8,401 nucleotides of DNA. It comes from Candidatus Delongbacteria bacterium. GTDB lineage: Bacteria; UBA4055. The notes beneath the pieces were generated by a model that saw only the letters and a program-made list of their open reading frames with translations, ran no database searches and had not been told where the DNA came from. The position numbers and the translations under genes were made by a program. Location of the stretch: contig WTAK01000381.1 of assembly GCA_013139625.1 (NCBI GenBank), positions 1-8,401 of the forward strand, written 5' to 3'. Each line of letters starts with the position of its first letter. The stretch's first letter is position 1. Positions 1-6,689 of this stretch are shown one piece after another.

Positions 1-453
1 GCATCAATTTTCAAAAGAGCTTCAATTTCTGATACTGAGTTCGAATTATTTGAAGAATTGATAGATGTGAATTTAAAAGCTCCGTTTTTTCTTATCAAAG
101 AATTTGCATCCGTTTGTGGGGCAGGGAATATTATAAATATTTTAGATACAAAGATAACAACAAATCAAAATGTCTATGCCGCATATATTTTAACTAGAAA
201 AGCATTGTCAGAGCTGACAAAAATCGCAGCTGTAGAATTTGCTCCAAAGATAAGAATTAACGGAATATGTCCGGGTTTGATCTTGCCTGCTGCTAATGAA
301 AGTGACGAATATATTGAAAGGCTGATACAGAAGAATTTACTCAAAAGGAAAGGATCGCCGGAAAATATTTCCTCAACTGTAAAATTCTTACTGAAAAATG
401 ATTTTATCACTGGCGAAATTATTAAAGTTGATGGTGGAGAAAATTTAAAATGA
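1..453 (+). CDS. PTR1/FolM-like short-chain dehydrogenase (pteridine reductase), 5'-truncated
   Basis: The reading frame is open from the first base, so the true start and the NADPH-binding TGxxxGxG region (roughly 85-95 residues) lie upstream; 150 codons are present. The fragment begins inside the NNAS-type motif (ASIF), followed by the helix-4 motif DVNLKAPFF. Residues 42-50 (GNIINILDT) and the block from residue 62 resemble Leishmania PTR1 closely: an Asp (fragment D49) stands where most SDRs have the catalytic Ser, and the catalytic Tyr (Y62) follows 13 residues later, as in PTR1. The segment RINGICPGLILP and the terminal ITGEIIKVDGG are standard SDR features. Oddity: the YxxxK lysine position is Arg (R66) with Lys next to it (K67). 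PTR1/FolM enzymes reduce dihydropterins or dihydrofolate with NADPH, and the coupled folB supports a pterin substrate. The SDR family is certain; the substrate is inferred. Confidence 0.85.
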   Translation, partial: ASIFKRASISDTEFELFEELIDVNLKAPFFLIKEFASVCGAGNIINILDTKITTNQNVYAAYILTRKALSELTKIAAVEFAPKIRINGICPGLILPAANESDEYIERLIQKNLLKRKGSPENISSTVKFLLKNDFITGEIIKVDGGENLK

Positions 454-791
454 AAATTAACATCAAAAATTTAAAGACAGATGTTATTATCGGAACTCTG
501 GAGCATGAAAGAAAACATACTCAACCAATTGAGATAGATATTGAATTTGAATACGATGCTGCAAAAGCAATTGAGAATGATGATTTTAACTATGCCGTTG
601 ATTACAAAGCATTGACCGATGAAATTATTGAATATATAAAAGGTACAAAATTATACCTTATAGAAACTTTAGTGAGCTTAGTCATAGGTAAACTAAAAGA
701 AAATAAACAAATTTCTTCAGGAAGAGTAAAATTAAGGAAACCGAAAGCGTTAAAAAATGCTGAATATGTTAGTGTTGAAGGAACATTTTAG
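450..791 (+). CDS. folB: Dihydroneopterin aldolase (FolB)
   Basis: A 113-residue protein, close to the usual FolB length of about 115-120. FolB converts 7,8-dihydroneopterin to 6-hydroxymethyl-7,8-dihydropterin and glycolaldehyde in cytosolic folate synthesis. Family hallmarks are visible in order: the iGtleHER segment at residues 14-21 with the conserved Glu (E20), Q25 followed by the beta-strand IEIDIEFEYD, D44-D45, the VDYKAL motif at 50-55 with the active-site Tyr (Y52), the LIETLVSLV helix at 70-78 with E72, and the RKPKAL motif at 96-101 whose Lys (K97) matches the catalytic lysine. The start codon overlaps the stop of the upstream reductase (ATGA at 450-453), which implies translational coupling in one folate/pterin operon. 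No terminator is evident after it. Confidence 0.93.
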   Translation: MKINIKNLKTDVIIGTLEHERKHTQPIEIDIEFEYDAAKAIENDDFNYAVDYKALTDEIIEYIKGTKLYLIETLVSLVIGKLKENKQISSGRVKLRKPKALKNAEYVSVEGTF

Positions 792-794
792 CGT

Positions 795-823
795 TTGGCT
801 ATTATAAGTAAATAGCTTATATT
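795..823 (+). promoter_or_regulatory. Candidate sigma70-type promoter for the 859-5021 gene run
   Basis: TTGGCT at 795-800 and TATATT at 818-823 are separated by exactly 17 bp. This is a fair -35 (TTGACA, 4 of 6) and a good -10 (TATAAT, 5 of 6). It is the only spacer-correct pair I found in the 66-bp gap between folB and the next gene. It would start transcription near 830, leaving a leader of about 30 nt. AT-rich DNA produces such hexamers by chance, so confidence is moderate. The spacer contains an inverted repeat, listed separately. Confidence 0.42.
798..816. repeat. Inverted repeat inside the promoter spacer
   Basis: GCTATT (798-803) and AATAGC (811-816) are perfect inverted arms around a 7-nt centre, lying between the candidate -35 and -10. 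An overlapping alternative pairs ATAAG (804-808) with CTTAT (816-820). No T-tract follows, so it does not look like a terminator for folB. It could be an operator, or chance in AT-rich sequence. Confidence 0.3.
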
Positions 824-830
824 GTTGCGG

Positions 831-840
831 ATTTCGAAAT
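831..840. repeat. Perfect 10-bp palindrome ATTTCGAAAT in the leader
   Basis: ATTTCGAAAT reads the same on both strands and sits just downstream of the candidate -10, at about the expected transcription start. It is a possible operator half or dyad, but such short palindromes are not rare. The ribosome site AGGGAG at 847-852 follows, 6 nt before the ATG at 859. Confidence 0.25.
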
Positions 841-858
841 AATAATAGGGAGCGAAAA

Positions 859-1488
859 ATGAAAAAAATAACTATGCTGATCGTTTTATTGGCGATAATG
901 TCAATATATGCCCAAGGTAAAATTGGAGCCATTAAAGCAGGATTGTTCAAGCCGGGTGCATGTGATGCAGGTTTTGATCTAGGGATTGAATATGGTTTGC
1001 ACATAGATACAAATCTTGATGTAGCAATTGAAATGGGATGGTTCAAGAAGGATTATGAGGATGAGGATTTCGAGAAAGAGTACGAAAATGTTCCTGGACT
1101 TGTTGGAGCTGATATGGCCCAATTAAGTGAAACTACAATTTACGATTTTCCGTTAATGGTATTGGTTACAGCAAAATTTCCAATCAATTTTAAATACAAA
1201 TGGTTTGCAACCGGTGGTTTGGGTGCAGAAATGTTATATGCTTCGTACAATACGTTTGATGATGATACAAAGCACGAACTTGCATTTGATTTTAATTGGA
1301 GACTTGGTGGAGGAATGATATATAATCTAGGTGAAAGATCGGAAGTTTTAATGGAAGTAGGTTATCATTATTCAAAACCAAGTTATGAATATGAGGATAA
1401 TATCAGTGGGACAGATGTTACTTTCAAAAGAGAATATGATATGAGTGGAATACTTGGAAGAGTCGGAGTGAGATTTTTCTTTAACTAG
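859..1488 (+). CDS. Exported outer-membrane beta-barrel candidate, 209 aa
   Basis: No named family is recognised. Residues 1-18 form a clear signal peptide: MKK, a hydrophobic core, and a YA-Q cleavage site after A18. The mature protein of about 190 residues is rich in alternating hydrophobic/polar stretches with Gly and aromatic residues, for example [17 protein letters not shown] near 113-129 and [14 protein letters not shown] near 145-158. It ends on an aromatic-rich strand (RVGVRFFFN), as outer-membrane barrels recognised by the BAM machinery do. The size fits an 8-stranded barrel of the OmpA-like/porin_OmpL type. An acidic loop ([12 protein letters not shown]) near residues 67-78 is a likely surface or periplasmic turn. 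AGGGAG 6 nt upstream supports the start. It begins a gene run with metK 23 bp downstream. The role is unknown; a barrel is inferred from composition only. Confidence 0.75.
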   Translation: MKKITMLIVLLAIMSIYAQGKIGAIKAGLFKPGACDAGFDLGIEYGLHIDTNLDVAIEMGWFKKDYEDEDFEKEYENVPGLVGADMAQLSETTIYDFPLMVLVTAKFPINFKYKWFATGGLGAEMLYASYNTFDDDTKHELAFDFNWRLGGGMIYNLGERSEVLMEVGYHYSKPSYEYEDNISGTDVTFKREYDMSGILGRVGVRFFFN

Positions 1489-1511
1489 ATAATTTAAAGG
1501 AACATAATATT

Positions 1512-2639
1512 ATGAAATACGGTAATTTTTTATTTTCAAGTGAATCAGTAACTGAAGGGCATCCGGATAAAATAGCGGATCAGATATCAGATGCGATCTT
1601 AGATGCTGCTTTAAGAAATGATCCATCCAGTAGAGTTGCAATAGAAACTTTTGTAACGACAGGATTGGTCGTTGTGGGTGGAGAAATGACCACTAAAACT
1701 TACATTGATATTCCAACTACTGTAAGGAATACAATTAAAGAGATCGGTTATGATGATTCTAAGATGGGGTTTGATTACAATACCTGTGGTGTGATTTCAA
1801 CTATTGATCAGCAAAGTCCTGATATTGCTTTAGGTGTTGACAGAGATGGAGCGGGAGACCAAGGTTTGATGTTTGGATTTGCATGTAATGAGACACCTGA
1901 ATATATGCCTCTACCAATAGTTTTAGCACATAAGTTGACTAAGAAATTAGCTCAATGTCGTAAAGAAGGTGATTTAGTATTCTTGAGACCTGACGGGAAA
2001 TCACAAGTTTCCGTTGATTATAAGAATTGGAAGCCGGATTCAATAAATACAGTAGTTGTATCTTCCCAGCACTCTGAAGATATATCAACTACAGACCTCC
2101 GAGAAAAGATAAAAAATCATGTAATAATTCCTGTTGTTGGTGAAATGTTTGATGGGAATGACTATACAAAGCATATTAATCCTACCGGAAATTTTGTAAT
2201 TGGTGGACCTATGGGAGATGCCGGTCTTACTGGTAGAAAGATCATCGTAGATACTTATGGCGGTTATGCAAGACATGGTGGTGGAGCTTTCAGTGGAAAA
2301 GATGCAACTAAAGTTGATAGATCAGCAGCATATATGGCAAGATATATTGCAAAGAATATTGTAGCAGCAGGTTTAGCAGAGAAATTAGAGATACAATTAG
2401 CTTATGCAATTGGTGTTGCAGAACCTGTATCAATAATGGCAGAAACATTTCGTACCGGTAAAATTGCAGGTGAGGAAATTGTTGAATTGATAAGAAAGAA
2501 TTTTGACTTAACACCTAGAGGGATAATTGAAAAATTAGACCTGAGAAAACCTGTGTTCAGAGATACTGCAGCTTATGGTCACTTTGGAAGGGATCAATTT
2601 ACTTGGGAACAACTTGATATGGTTGATAAATTATCATAA
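1512..2639 (+). CDS. metK: S-adenosylmethionine synthase (methionine adenosyltransferase)
   Basis: MetK makes S-adenosylmethionine from ATP and methionine, releasing phosphate and pyrophosphate, in the cytosol as a tetramer. The 375 residues cover the family from end to end (usual 380-400). Visible landmarks are GHPDK at 16-20 with the catalytic His (H17) and metal-binding Asp (D19), signature GAGDQG at 113-118 followed by [13 protein letters not shown] at 159-166 with the substrate-binding Lys (K163), [13 protein letters not shown], the phosphate-binding GGGAFSGKD at 256-264 followed by KVDRSAAY, and the terminal TAAYGHFGR. The stretch between VDR and GAGDQG is about five residues shorter than in E. 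coli MetK, which shortens the flexible active-site loop. AAAGGAA at 1496-1502 precedes the ATG by 9 nt. There is no room for a SAM riboswitch in the 23-bp gap upstream, so expression depends on the operon promoter. Its stop overlaps the next start. Confidence 0.98.
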   Translation: MKYGNFLFSSESVTEGHPDKIADQISDAILDAALRNDPSSRVAIETFVTTGLVVVGGEMTTKTYIDIPTTVRNTIKEIGYDDSKMGFDYNTCGVISTIDQQSPDIALGVDRDGAGDQGLMFGFACNETPEYMPLPIVLAHKLTKKLAQCRKEGDLVFLRPDGKSQVSVDYKNWKPDSINTVVVSSQHSEDISTTDLREKIKNHVIIPVVGEMFDGNDYTKHINPTGNFVIGGPMGDAGLTGRKIIVDTYGGYARHGGGAFSGKDATKVDRSAAYMARYIAKNIVAAGLAEKLEIQLAYAIGVAEPVSIMAETFRTGKIAGEEIVELIRKNFDLTPRGIIEKLDLRKPVFRDTAAYGHFGRDQFTWEQLDMVDKLS

Positions 2640-3181
2640 TGAAAAAAATAATATTTGTAATATTTATTTTAAATCTCACCTGTATATTTGCAGGTGAGTT
2701 TGATCTTTTTAAAGAAAAGAAGAAACAGGATCAAAGCCTCTTTAAAGATCTTAAGCACAATAAATTAAGGTTGTCATATACTCTATTTCCATCAGATTAT
2801 AATAAAATTGGATTTGCAATAGAAGAATATATTACCAAAAAATTTGGATTTATGATCGGAGTAAATTTTACAGATTCCGGCTCTAATATGAAGGAAAAAG
2901 CTGAAATTATTCTTGCAGGATCATATAGGCTTACAAAGAGGGTCAAGACATGGATCTTTCAGGGGAACCTGGGGCTTTCATTTAACGATGATATCAGTTT
3001 TGATAATGGTACAAGTAAAGGTTTTAGAATGAATCACTTGTATGGAAGATTTACAGTTGAATACTTTTTTGAAAATGGATTGGGATTTGATTATTCAATG
3101 GTAGGAAGAATGCCTATTGAAATAGACGTGAATGAAGATATGTCCCCGCAACATTCCATTGGAATACTTTTTAATTTCTAG
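2639..3181 (+). CDS. Exported beta-barrel-like protein coupled to metK, 180 aa
   Basis: No named family is recognised. The ATG shares its A with the metK stop (TAATG), and no clear Shine-Dalgarno site precedes it, so translation is probably coupled to metK. Residues 1-18 are a signal peptide with likely cleavage after A18 (IFA-GE); the Cys at 15 lacks a proper lipobox, so a lipoprotein is unlikely. A lysine-rich, probably periplasmic segment (residues 23-42) precedes strand-like repeats: KLRLSYTLF, KIGFAIEEYI, FGFMIGVNF, AEIILAGSY, WIFQGNLGLSF, LYGRFTVEYFF, GLGFDYSMV, SIGILFNF. These fit about eight transmembrane strands ending in the C-terminal Phe expected of BAM substrates. It is followed after 28 bp by the sulfatase-like gene. 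The function is unknown and the barrel fold is inferred. Confidence 0.72.
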   Translation: MKKIIFVIFILNLTCIFAGEFDLFKEKKKQDQSLFKDLKHNKLRLSYTLFPSDYNKIGFAIEEYITKKFGFMIGVNFTDSGSNMKEKAEIILAGSYRLTKRVKTWIFQGNLGLSFNDDISFDNGTSKGFRMNHLYGRFTVEYFFENGLGFDYSMVGRMPIEIDVNEDMSPQHSIGILFNF

Positions 3182-3209
3182 TTATTAAAAATATATCGGT
3201 TGAAACTAA

Positions 3210-5021
3210 GTGAAATATTTTACGATACTTATATTGATACTTGCATTGTCATTCTTTTACGTTGTATTAGTTGATAATGATGATAATAATGTAGAAATTC
3301 CGAGAATTGAATTTATTTCAAATATTGATACAAGTCTCATAGTTGAGATCCCGGATAATAGTTTTCTGAAAAATATTAATATTGATCTTGATAGTTATAC
3401 GATTAGAAAGAAATCATTAATTTATGACAGCTTGGAATATATTTCAAATGTTATAGAATTTAAAGACTCTTTAGTTATTGAACTGTCAAAAGAAAATAGG
3501 AAAGATGATATATTTGTTGAATTTAATACATTCTCGGCACAATCGGATGTTTTTCAAAAGCACAGGATACATATCGGAAAAGGGAAGCCGGAATTTACAA
3601 TTCTCAAAAGAGCAGATACCGAAATATATAATTTAAGAGTACTAAGATCCATAAGGCGAAGATGGGATAGAAAAAAGAAGAAAAGTATTGTTGTTTTTGA
3701 CATTGCAGGATTACAGGATAGCTTGATCAATGATACAACAAAATTTCCTTTCTTTTCTAAGATGAAAATAAAATCAAAATCTTTTACAAAGACCCAATTA
3801 TTATCATCTAATCGATCTAAATCGAAATTATCATTATTAAAGTGCTTAGAACCATATTTGAACCTTGATAAAAAAGCTCCTTTTCAAAATGAAAAAATTA
3901 AGATCATGACAGATCTAAGAAATTCTTCAATGCCTCGCGTATATAATACATCAGGATACAATACTTTCTATTACGGTTGCAAATCTGATGAAGATGAAGA
4001 ATTTAGTAAACTATTTAACAATAGCTCATTTTTCTCAAGTGACACAAACATAGAAATTAAGATACTTCAAAAATTCAGCAACGAAATAAACGAAAATAAA
4101 GATGCTGAGAATTTTTATTACGTAGACCTTAATACCGAAGTAACTGACCGTGATCTCTACTTAAGGTCAGTAGATTCTTATCTTAAAGAATTATTTTTTC
4201 ACATGAAAAGTAAAGTTGATATGAATGACTATATTTTCGTGATCTTATCCAGCTCTTCGGAGAATATATATGATTCAATGATAACTATGTTCTATTCTGA
4301 TAAAAGTATAGATCCGAAAGAGATTAGTGATAAAGTGAATTTAATGGATATTTCTAAAACAATTCTCAGCTATTCTAAATTGAAGATACCTTATTATTTC
4401 AGTGGTGAAAATTTGGTTGCTAAGCAAGGATTTGAAGAGAGAGTAGATATCTTAGGTTCAGATTTGGATACGTTGATGTTCTATAACGATGATATTTTAT
4501 TTAAAAAGCAGAAATATTCAGATAGTTATAAAATAATTCATCTGAGTGATAAAAATATAAATATGAAAAAAGAAGACATTGGGCATGTATATAATGATCT
4601 TATCATTCAAAATTACGAAGATGATTATATTAAATATTTGATTTTTAAGAATGAAAGTGACCAAGCCAAGACTTTTAATTTGAAAATAACTTCAAAGAAC
4701 AGATTTATTTTATTGGATGATGTGAAGGATTATTATTCGCAGAAAAAGAAGAAGAGAAGGTATAATAATAAAGTTATTACAGAGATTCAGCCATTTTCTA
4801 AAGATACAGTTAAGTTGTTTTACCGAAAAAAAGATCAGAATTTTAATTTCAAGTTCAATGAAAAGATTCATTTAGCCTATGGTGCTCTGAGTATTTTTGC
4901 AGGTGAAGTTAAAGAGTTTAATGAAAAATCGTTATTTGGAACAGATCGTACGATCACTGATAAAGAAGAAGTTTTTATAGATTATGATGTTAAAATATTA
5001 AACAGAAGAATTAATTATTAA
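3210..5021 (+). CDS. Membrane-anchored sulfatase/alkaline-phosphatase-fold protein with degenerate active site
   Basis: The start is GTG at 3210, immediately before the hydrophobic segment; the next in-frame Met is far inside, at residue 185. No strong ribosome site is seen. Residues 4-21 form a hydrophobic helix without a signal-peptidase site, so a periplasm-facing anchor is likely. Residues 28-135 are strand-rich. Residues 159-402 read like a sulfatase core: SIVVFDIAGLQDSL (first metal strand), LSSNRSKSKLSLL (nucleophile loop), SGYNTFYYG at 248-256, YYVDLNTEVTDRDLYLRSVD around 303-322, the helix YLKELFFHMKS, the IFVILSSSSEN strand at 342-352, and VNLMDISKTIL with SGENL at 376-402. The catalytic positions are lost: Ala166 for the metal Asp, Arg202 about where Cys/Ser would stand, and SSSSEN for SDHGEN. 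Residues 430-603 form a strand-rich C-terminal domain. Known relatives hydrolyse sulfate esters or move phosphoethanolamine/phosphoglycerol; this one is probably a non-catalytic envelope protein. The fold is assigned by motif reading only. Confidence 0.66.
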   Translation: MKYFTILILILALSFFYVVLVDNDDNNVEIPRIEFISNIDTSLIVEIPDNSFLKNINIDLDSYTIRKKSLIYDSLEYISNVIEFKDSLVIELSKENRKDDIFVEFNTFSAQSDVFQKHRIHIGKGKPEFTILKRADTEIYNLRVLRSIRRRWDRKKKKSIVVFDIAGLQDSLINDTTKFPFFSKMKIKSKSFTKTQLLSSNRSKSKLSLLKCLEPYLNLDKKAPFQNEKIKIMTDLRNSSMPRVYNTSGYNTFYYGCKSDEDEEFSKLFNNSSFFSSDTNIEIKILQKFSNEINENKDAENFYYVDLNTEVTDRDLYLRSVDSYLKELFFHMKSKVDMNDYIFVILSSSSENIYDSMITMFYSDKSIDPKEISDKVNLMDISKTILSYSKLKIPYYFSGENLVAKQGFEERVDILGSDLDTLMFYNDDILFKKQKYSDSYKIIHLSDKNINMKKEDIGHVYNDLIIQNYEDDYIKYLIFKNESDQAKTFNLKITSKNRFILLDDVKDYYSQKKKKRRYNNKVITEIQPFSKDTVKLFYRKKDQNFNFKFNEKIHLAYGALSIFAGEVKEFNEKSLFGTDRTITDKEEVFIDYDVKILNRRINY

Positions 5022-5022
5022 T

Positions 5023-5036
5023 GTTGCCAATGCAAC
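5023..5036. repeat. Inverted repeat overlapping the -35 element
   Basis: GTTGC (5023-5027), loop CAAT, GCAAC (5032-5036): a perfect 5-bp stem beginning two bases after the stop codon of the 603-aa gene and covering the -35 hexamer of the following promoter. No T-tract follows, so an operator or chance is more likely than a terminator. Confidence 0.35.
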
Positions 5037-5052
5037 CTATATTAGTTATAAT
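5024..5052 (+). promoter_or_regulatory. Strong candidate sigma70-type promoter for the 5109-7805 operon
   Basis: TTGCCA at 5024-5029 (5 of 6 matches to TTGACA) and a perfect TATAAT at 5047-5052 are spaced by 17 bp, the optimum. Transcription would start near 5059, giving a leader of about 50 nt before the ATG at 5109. It lies in the 87-bp gap after the 603-aa gene, the only long gap before this two-gene unit. A palindrome covers the -35 box and another (5090-5099) lies in the leader, which suggests regulation. Confidence 0.65.
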
Positions 5053-5089
5053 AGTTAATCATTAAGAGCGAAACGGTAAATATATAATT

Positions 5090-5099
5090 CGTATATACG
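5090..5099. repeat. Perfect 10-bp palindrome CGTATATACG before the ribosome site
   Basis: CGTATATACG is self-complementary and ends on the first base of the strong ribosome-binding site GGAGGAG (5099-5105) of the 5109 gene. It could be a DNA operator. Its short arms have no loop, so it is a poor RNA hairpin. Low weight as a functional site. Confidence 0.25.
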
Positions 5100-5108
5100 G
5101 AGGAGTAA

Positions 5109-6659
5109 ATGAAAAAAATAATTACAATGGTATTGGTATTGATGACTATTGTTCTGTCTGCAGCGATGGAAGAATATGACAGAAAATCAATTTCGATCTT
5201 CAAAATGGATGTTACACCTGGTGCAATAATGGCAACTAAGCCGGATGTTCAGCAGATCTATGACGGGATATTTAAGAAATTTACAGGTATGGGAAGATTT
5301 GACTATAACCCTATTCCTGCAGGAGTTACAAATGCTTCAGAGCTTTTTGAGATCGTTAAGGAATATACAGCAACGAAAATAGAAGAGAGAGCCGGAAAAC
5401 AGTGGGACATAAAGAATGAATATTACGGATCAAATTTTGTTACAGGAGAGAATGTTGATAAGATCATGAATGGTGCATACATTCTTTTTCCTAGATTAAA
5501 TGCTTTCGTAGTTAAGAAGAAAAAGAAAGGTGATGACTTTAGTGCATCTATATCTGTTTCTGTTGATATTTATGCAGGAAAAAATACCGGAACACCTGAG
5601 AATCCTGTGTGGACACCTGAATTAATAAAAACCATCTCTGCTTCAGGATCTAATGCTTTTGGAAGTTTGTTTGATCTTAATCTTAATCCTAAAAAGGAAA
5701 ATAAGAGGAGAAAGGCTATTAAAGCAGCAACTAGCGGAATGCTTCTGTTCTTAGAAAAAGAACTTAAGAAAGTAGATGCTTTCAAGATAAAAGCCTTAGT
5801 AACAAAAGCTGAACCAAAGAAAGATAAGATAGCTTTTAACTTCGGTAAGAATGTAGGTATTAAGGTTGACGATGCTTATACAATGGGGTATTTTCAGAAA
5901 AACAAGAAAGGGAAGCAGGTATTTGTTGAGACAGGGTTTATGAAAGTTAGAAAGGTTAAAGCTAAAGAATCTATTTCTCAGTTGCTTATCGTTACAAACC
6001 CGAAAAATGAAAAAGAAGCAGATCTTTTCAATGAGTATGACCAATGCTATGAATATCCATTAGTAGGTATAAATTTTGTTATCAATGCAGGTTTTAATAA
6101 TGGATTTAAAAGTTGGGAAAATTATCCAGAAGTTGCAGGGAATCTTAAAGAGATAGCAGGAGCAGGTTTATTTGGTTTAAGATTAGAGTATAATATTGCA
6201 AAATATATTAGTATCTCTGAACTGTACTTTTTTGCCGGCGGAGACTTAGTGGTTACGGATTTAGGTAATATGGAGATAGATTTTGTTGATTATGAATTCA
6301 CACAAACTACGGCGATAATTGAAGTAGGTTTAATGAAGAAATTTTTCATTAGAAGATTTGCATGGTATCTAGGAGCTGCTTATGTTTATGAAAATATGGA
6401 TATAAAAGTTGATCCTGAACCAACAACTTGGGATTTATATGCACCGTGGGCTTCGGGAGGATTTAGAGGAGTGGTAGGTATAAATTATATGCTTAGCAAG
6501 ACTTGGTTCTTTGATATTCAAACAACATTTACAAGTATGAATCCCATTATGGATTCGGAGGGTGATGAAATTGATTTCGGTTTTCCTGATGATGATGAAA
6601 CAGATTTCTTAGTTCCAAATGGTTTAGCCGTAAAATTGGGTATTGGCTTTACACTTTAG
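5109..6659 (+). CDS. Exported protein: CsgG/TolB-N-like domain, FlgT-C-like domain, C-terminal outer-membrane barrel
   Basis: The 516-residue protein is not a recognised named gene. Residues 1-19 are a signal peptide (cleavage around SAA-ME). Residues 26-222 look like an alpha/beta domain of the CsgG/TolB-N kind: a strand SISIFKMDVTPG, helices, a central NGAYILFPRLNAFVVKKKKK, a strand pair SASISVSVDIYAG, and a helix AIKAATSGMLLFLEKEL. Residues 224-295 resemble the small beta domain at the C-terminus of FlgT: FKIKALVTKAEPKKDKIAFNFGKNVGIKVDDAYTMG, with the typical 'G-x-x-x-G-[IV]-K-x-D-D' turn, then TGFMKVRKVKAKESISQLLIV. Residues 315-516 contain about eight to ten amphipathic strands and close with LAVKLGIGFTL, a barrel-like end. 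GGAGGAG just upstream is an excellent ribosome site. The protein likely sits in the outer membrane with its N-terminal domains in the periplasm. It is transcribed with the 6690 gene, 30 bp downstream. The domain names are inferences. Confidence 0.7.
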   Translation: MKKIITMVLVLMTIVLSAAMEEYDRKSISIFKMDVTPGAIMATKPDVQQIYDGIFKKFTGMGRFDYNPIPAGVTNASELFEIVKEYTATKIEERAGKQWDIKNEYYGSNFVTGENVDKIMNGAYILFPRLNAFVVKKKKKGDDFSASISVSVDIYAGKNTGTPENPVWTPELIKTISASGSNAFGSLFDLNLNPKKENKRRKAIKAATSGMLLFLEKELKKVDAFKIKALVTKAEPKKDKIAFNFGKNVGIKVDDAYTMGYFQKNKKGKQVFVETGFMKVRKVKAKESISQLLIVTNPKNEKEADLFNEYDQCYEYPLVGINFVINAGFNNGFKSWENYPEVAGNLKEIAGAGLFGLRLEYNIAKYISISELYFFAGGDLVVTDLGNMEIDFVDYEFTQTTAIIEVGLMKKFFIRRFAWYLGAAYVYENMDIKVDPEPTTWDLYAPWASGGFRGVVGINYMLSKTWFFDIQTTFTSMNPIMDSEGDEIDFGFPDDDETDFLVPNGLAVKLGIGFTL

Positions 6660-6689
6660 ATAATAAATTTTAATAAAACAGGGGTTTTT

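Noticed and set aside
174..410. Open frame on the minus strand, 78 codons
   Set aside because: It lies wholly opposite the well-supported pterin reductase, has no ribosome site and encodes low-complexity hydrophobic sequence.
792..858. Terminator for the folate operon
   Set aside because: The only dyads here have AT-rich short stems with no T-tract; whether folB transcripts read through into the 859 gene cannot be decided.
750..1046. Open frame on the minus strand, 98 codons, across the folB/859 gap
   Set aside because: It overlaps both folB and the signal peptide of the 859 gene, and its product shows no recognisable feature.
1489..1511. SAM riboswitch upstream of metK
   Set aside because: Only 23 bp separate metK from the preceding stop codon, far too short for any SAM aptamer class.
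2085..2514. Two minus-strand open frames inside metK
   Set aside because: They are antisense shadows of a highly conserved enzyme gene.
2681..2685. Lipoprotein signal (Cys15) in the 2639 product
   Set aside because: The residues before Cys are N-L-T, not a lipobox such as L-[AS]-[GA]-C, and a good signal peptidase I site (IFA-GE) follows.
5570..6044. Two minus-strand open frames inside the 5109 gene
   Set aside because: They are antisense to a gene with a strong promoter and ribosome site; the products look like random hydrophobic reading of AT-rich DNA.
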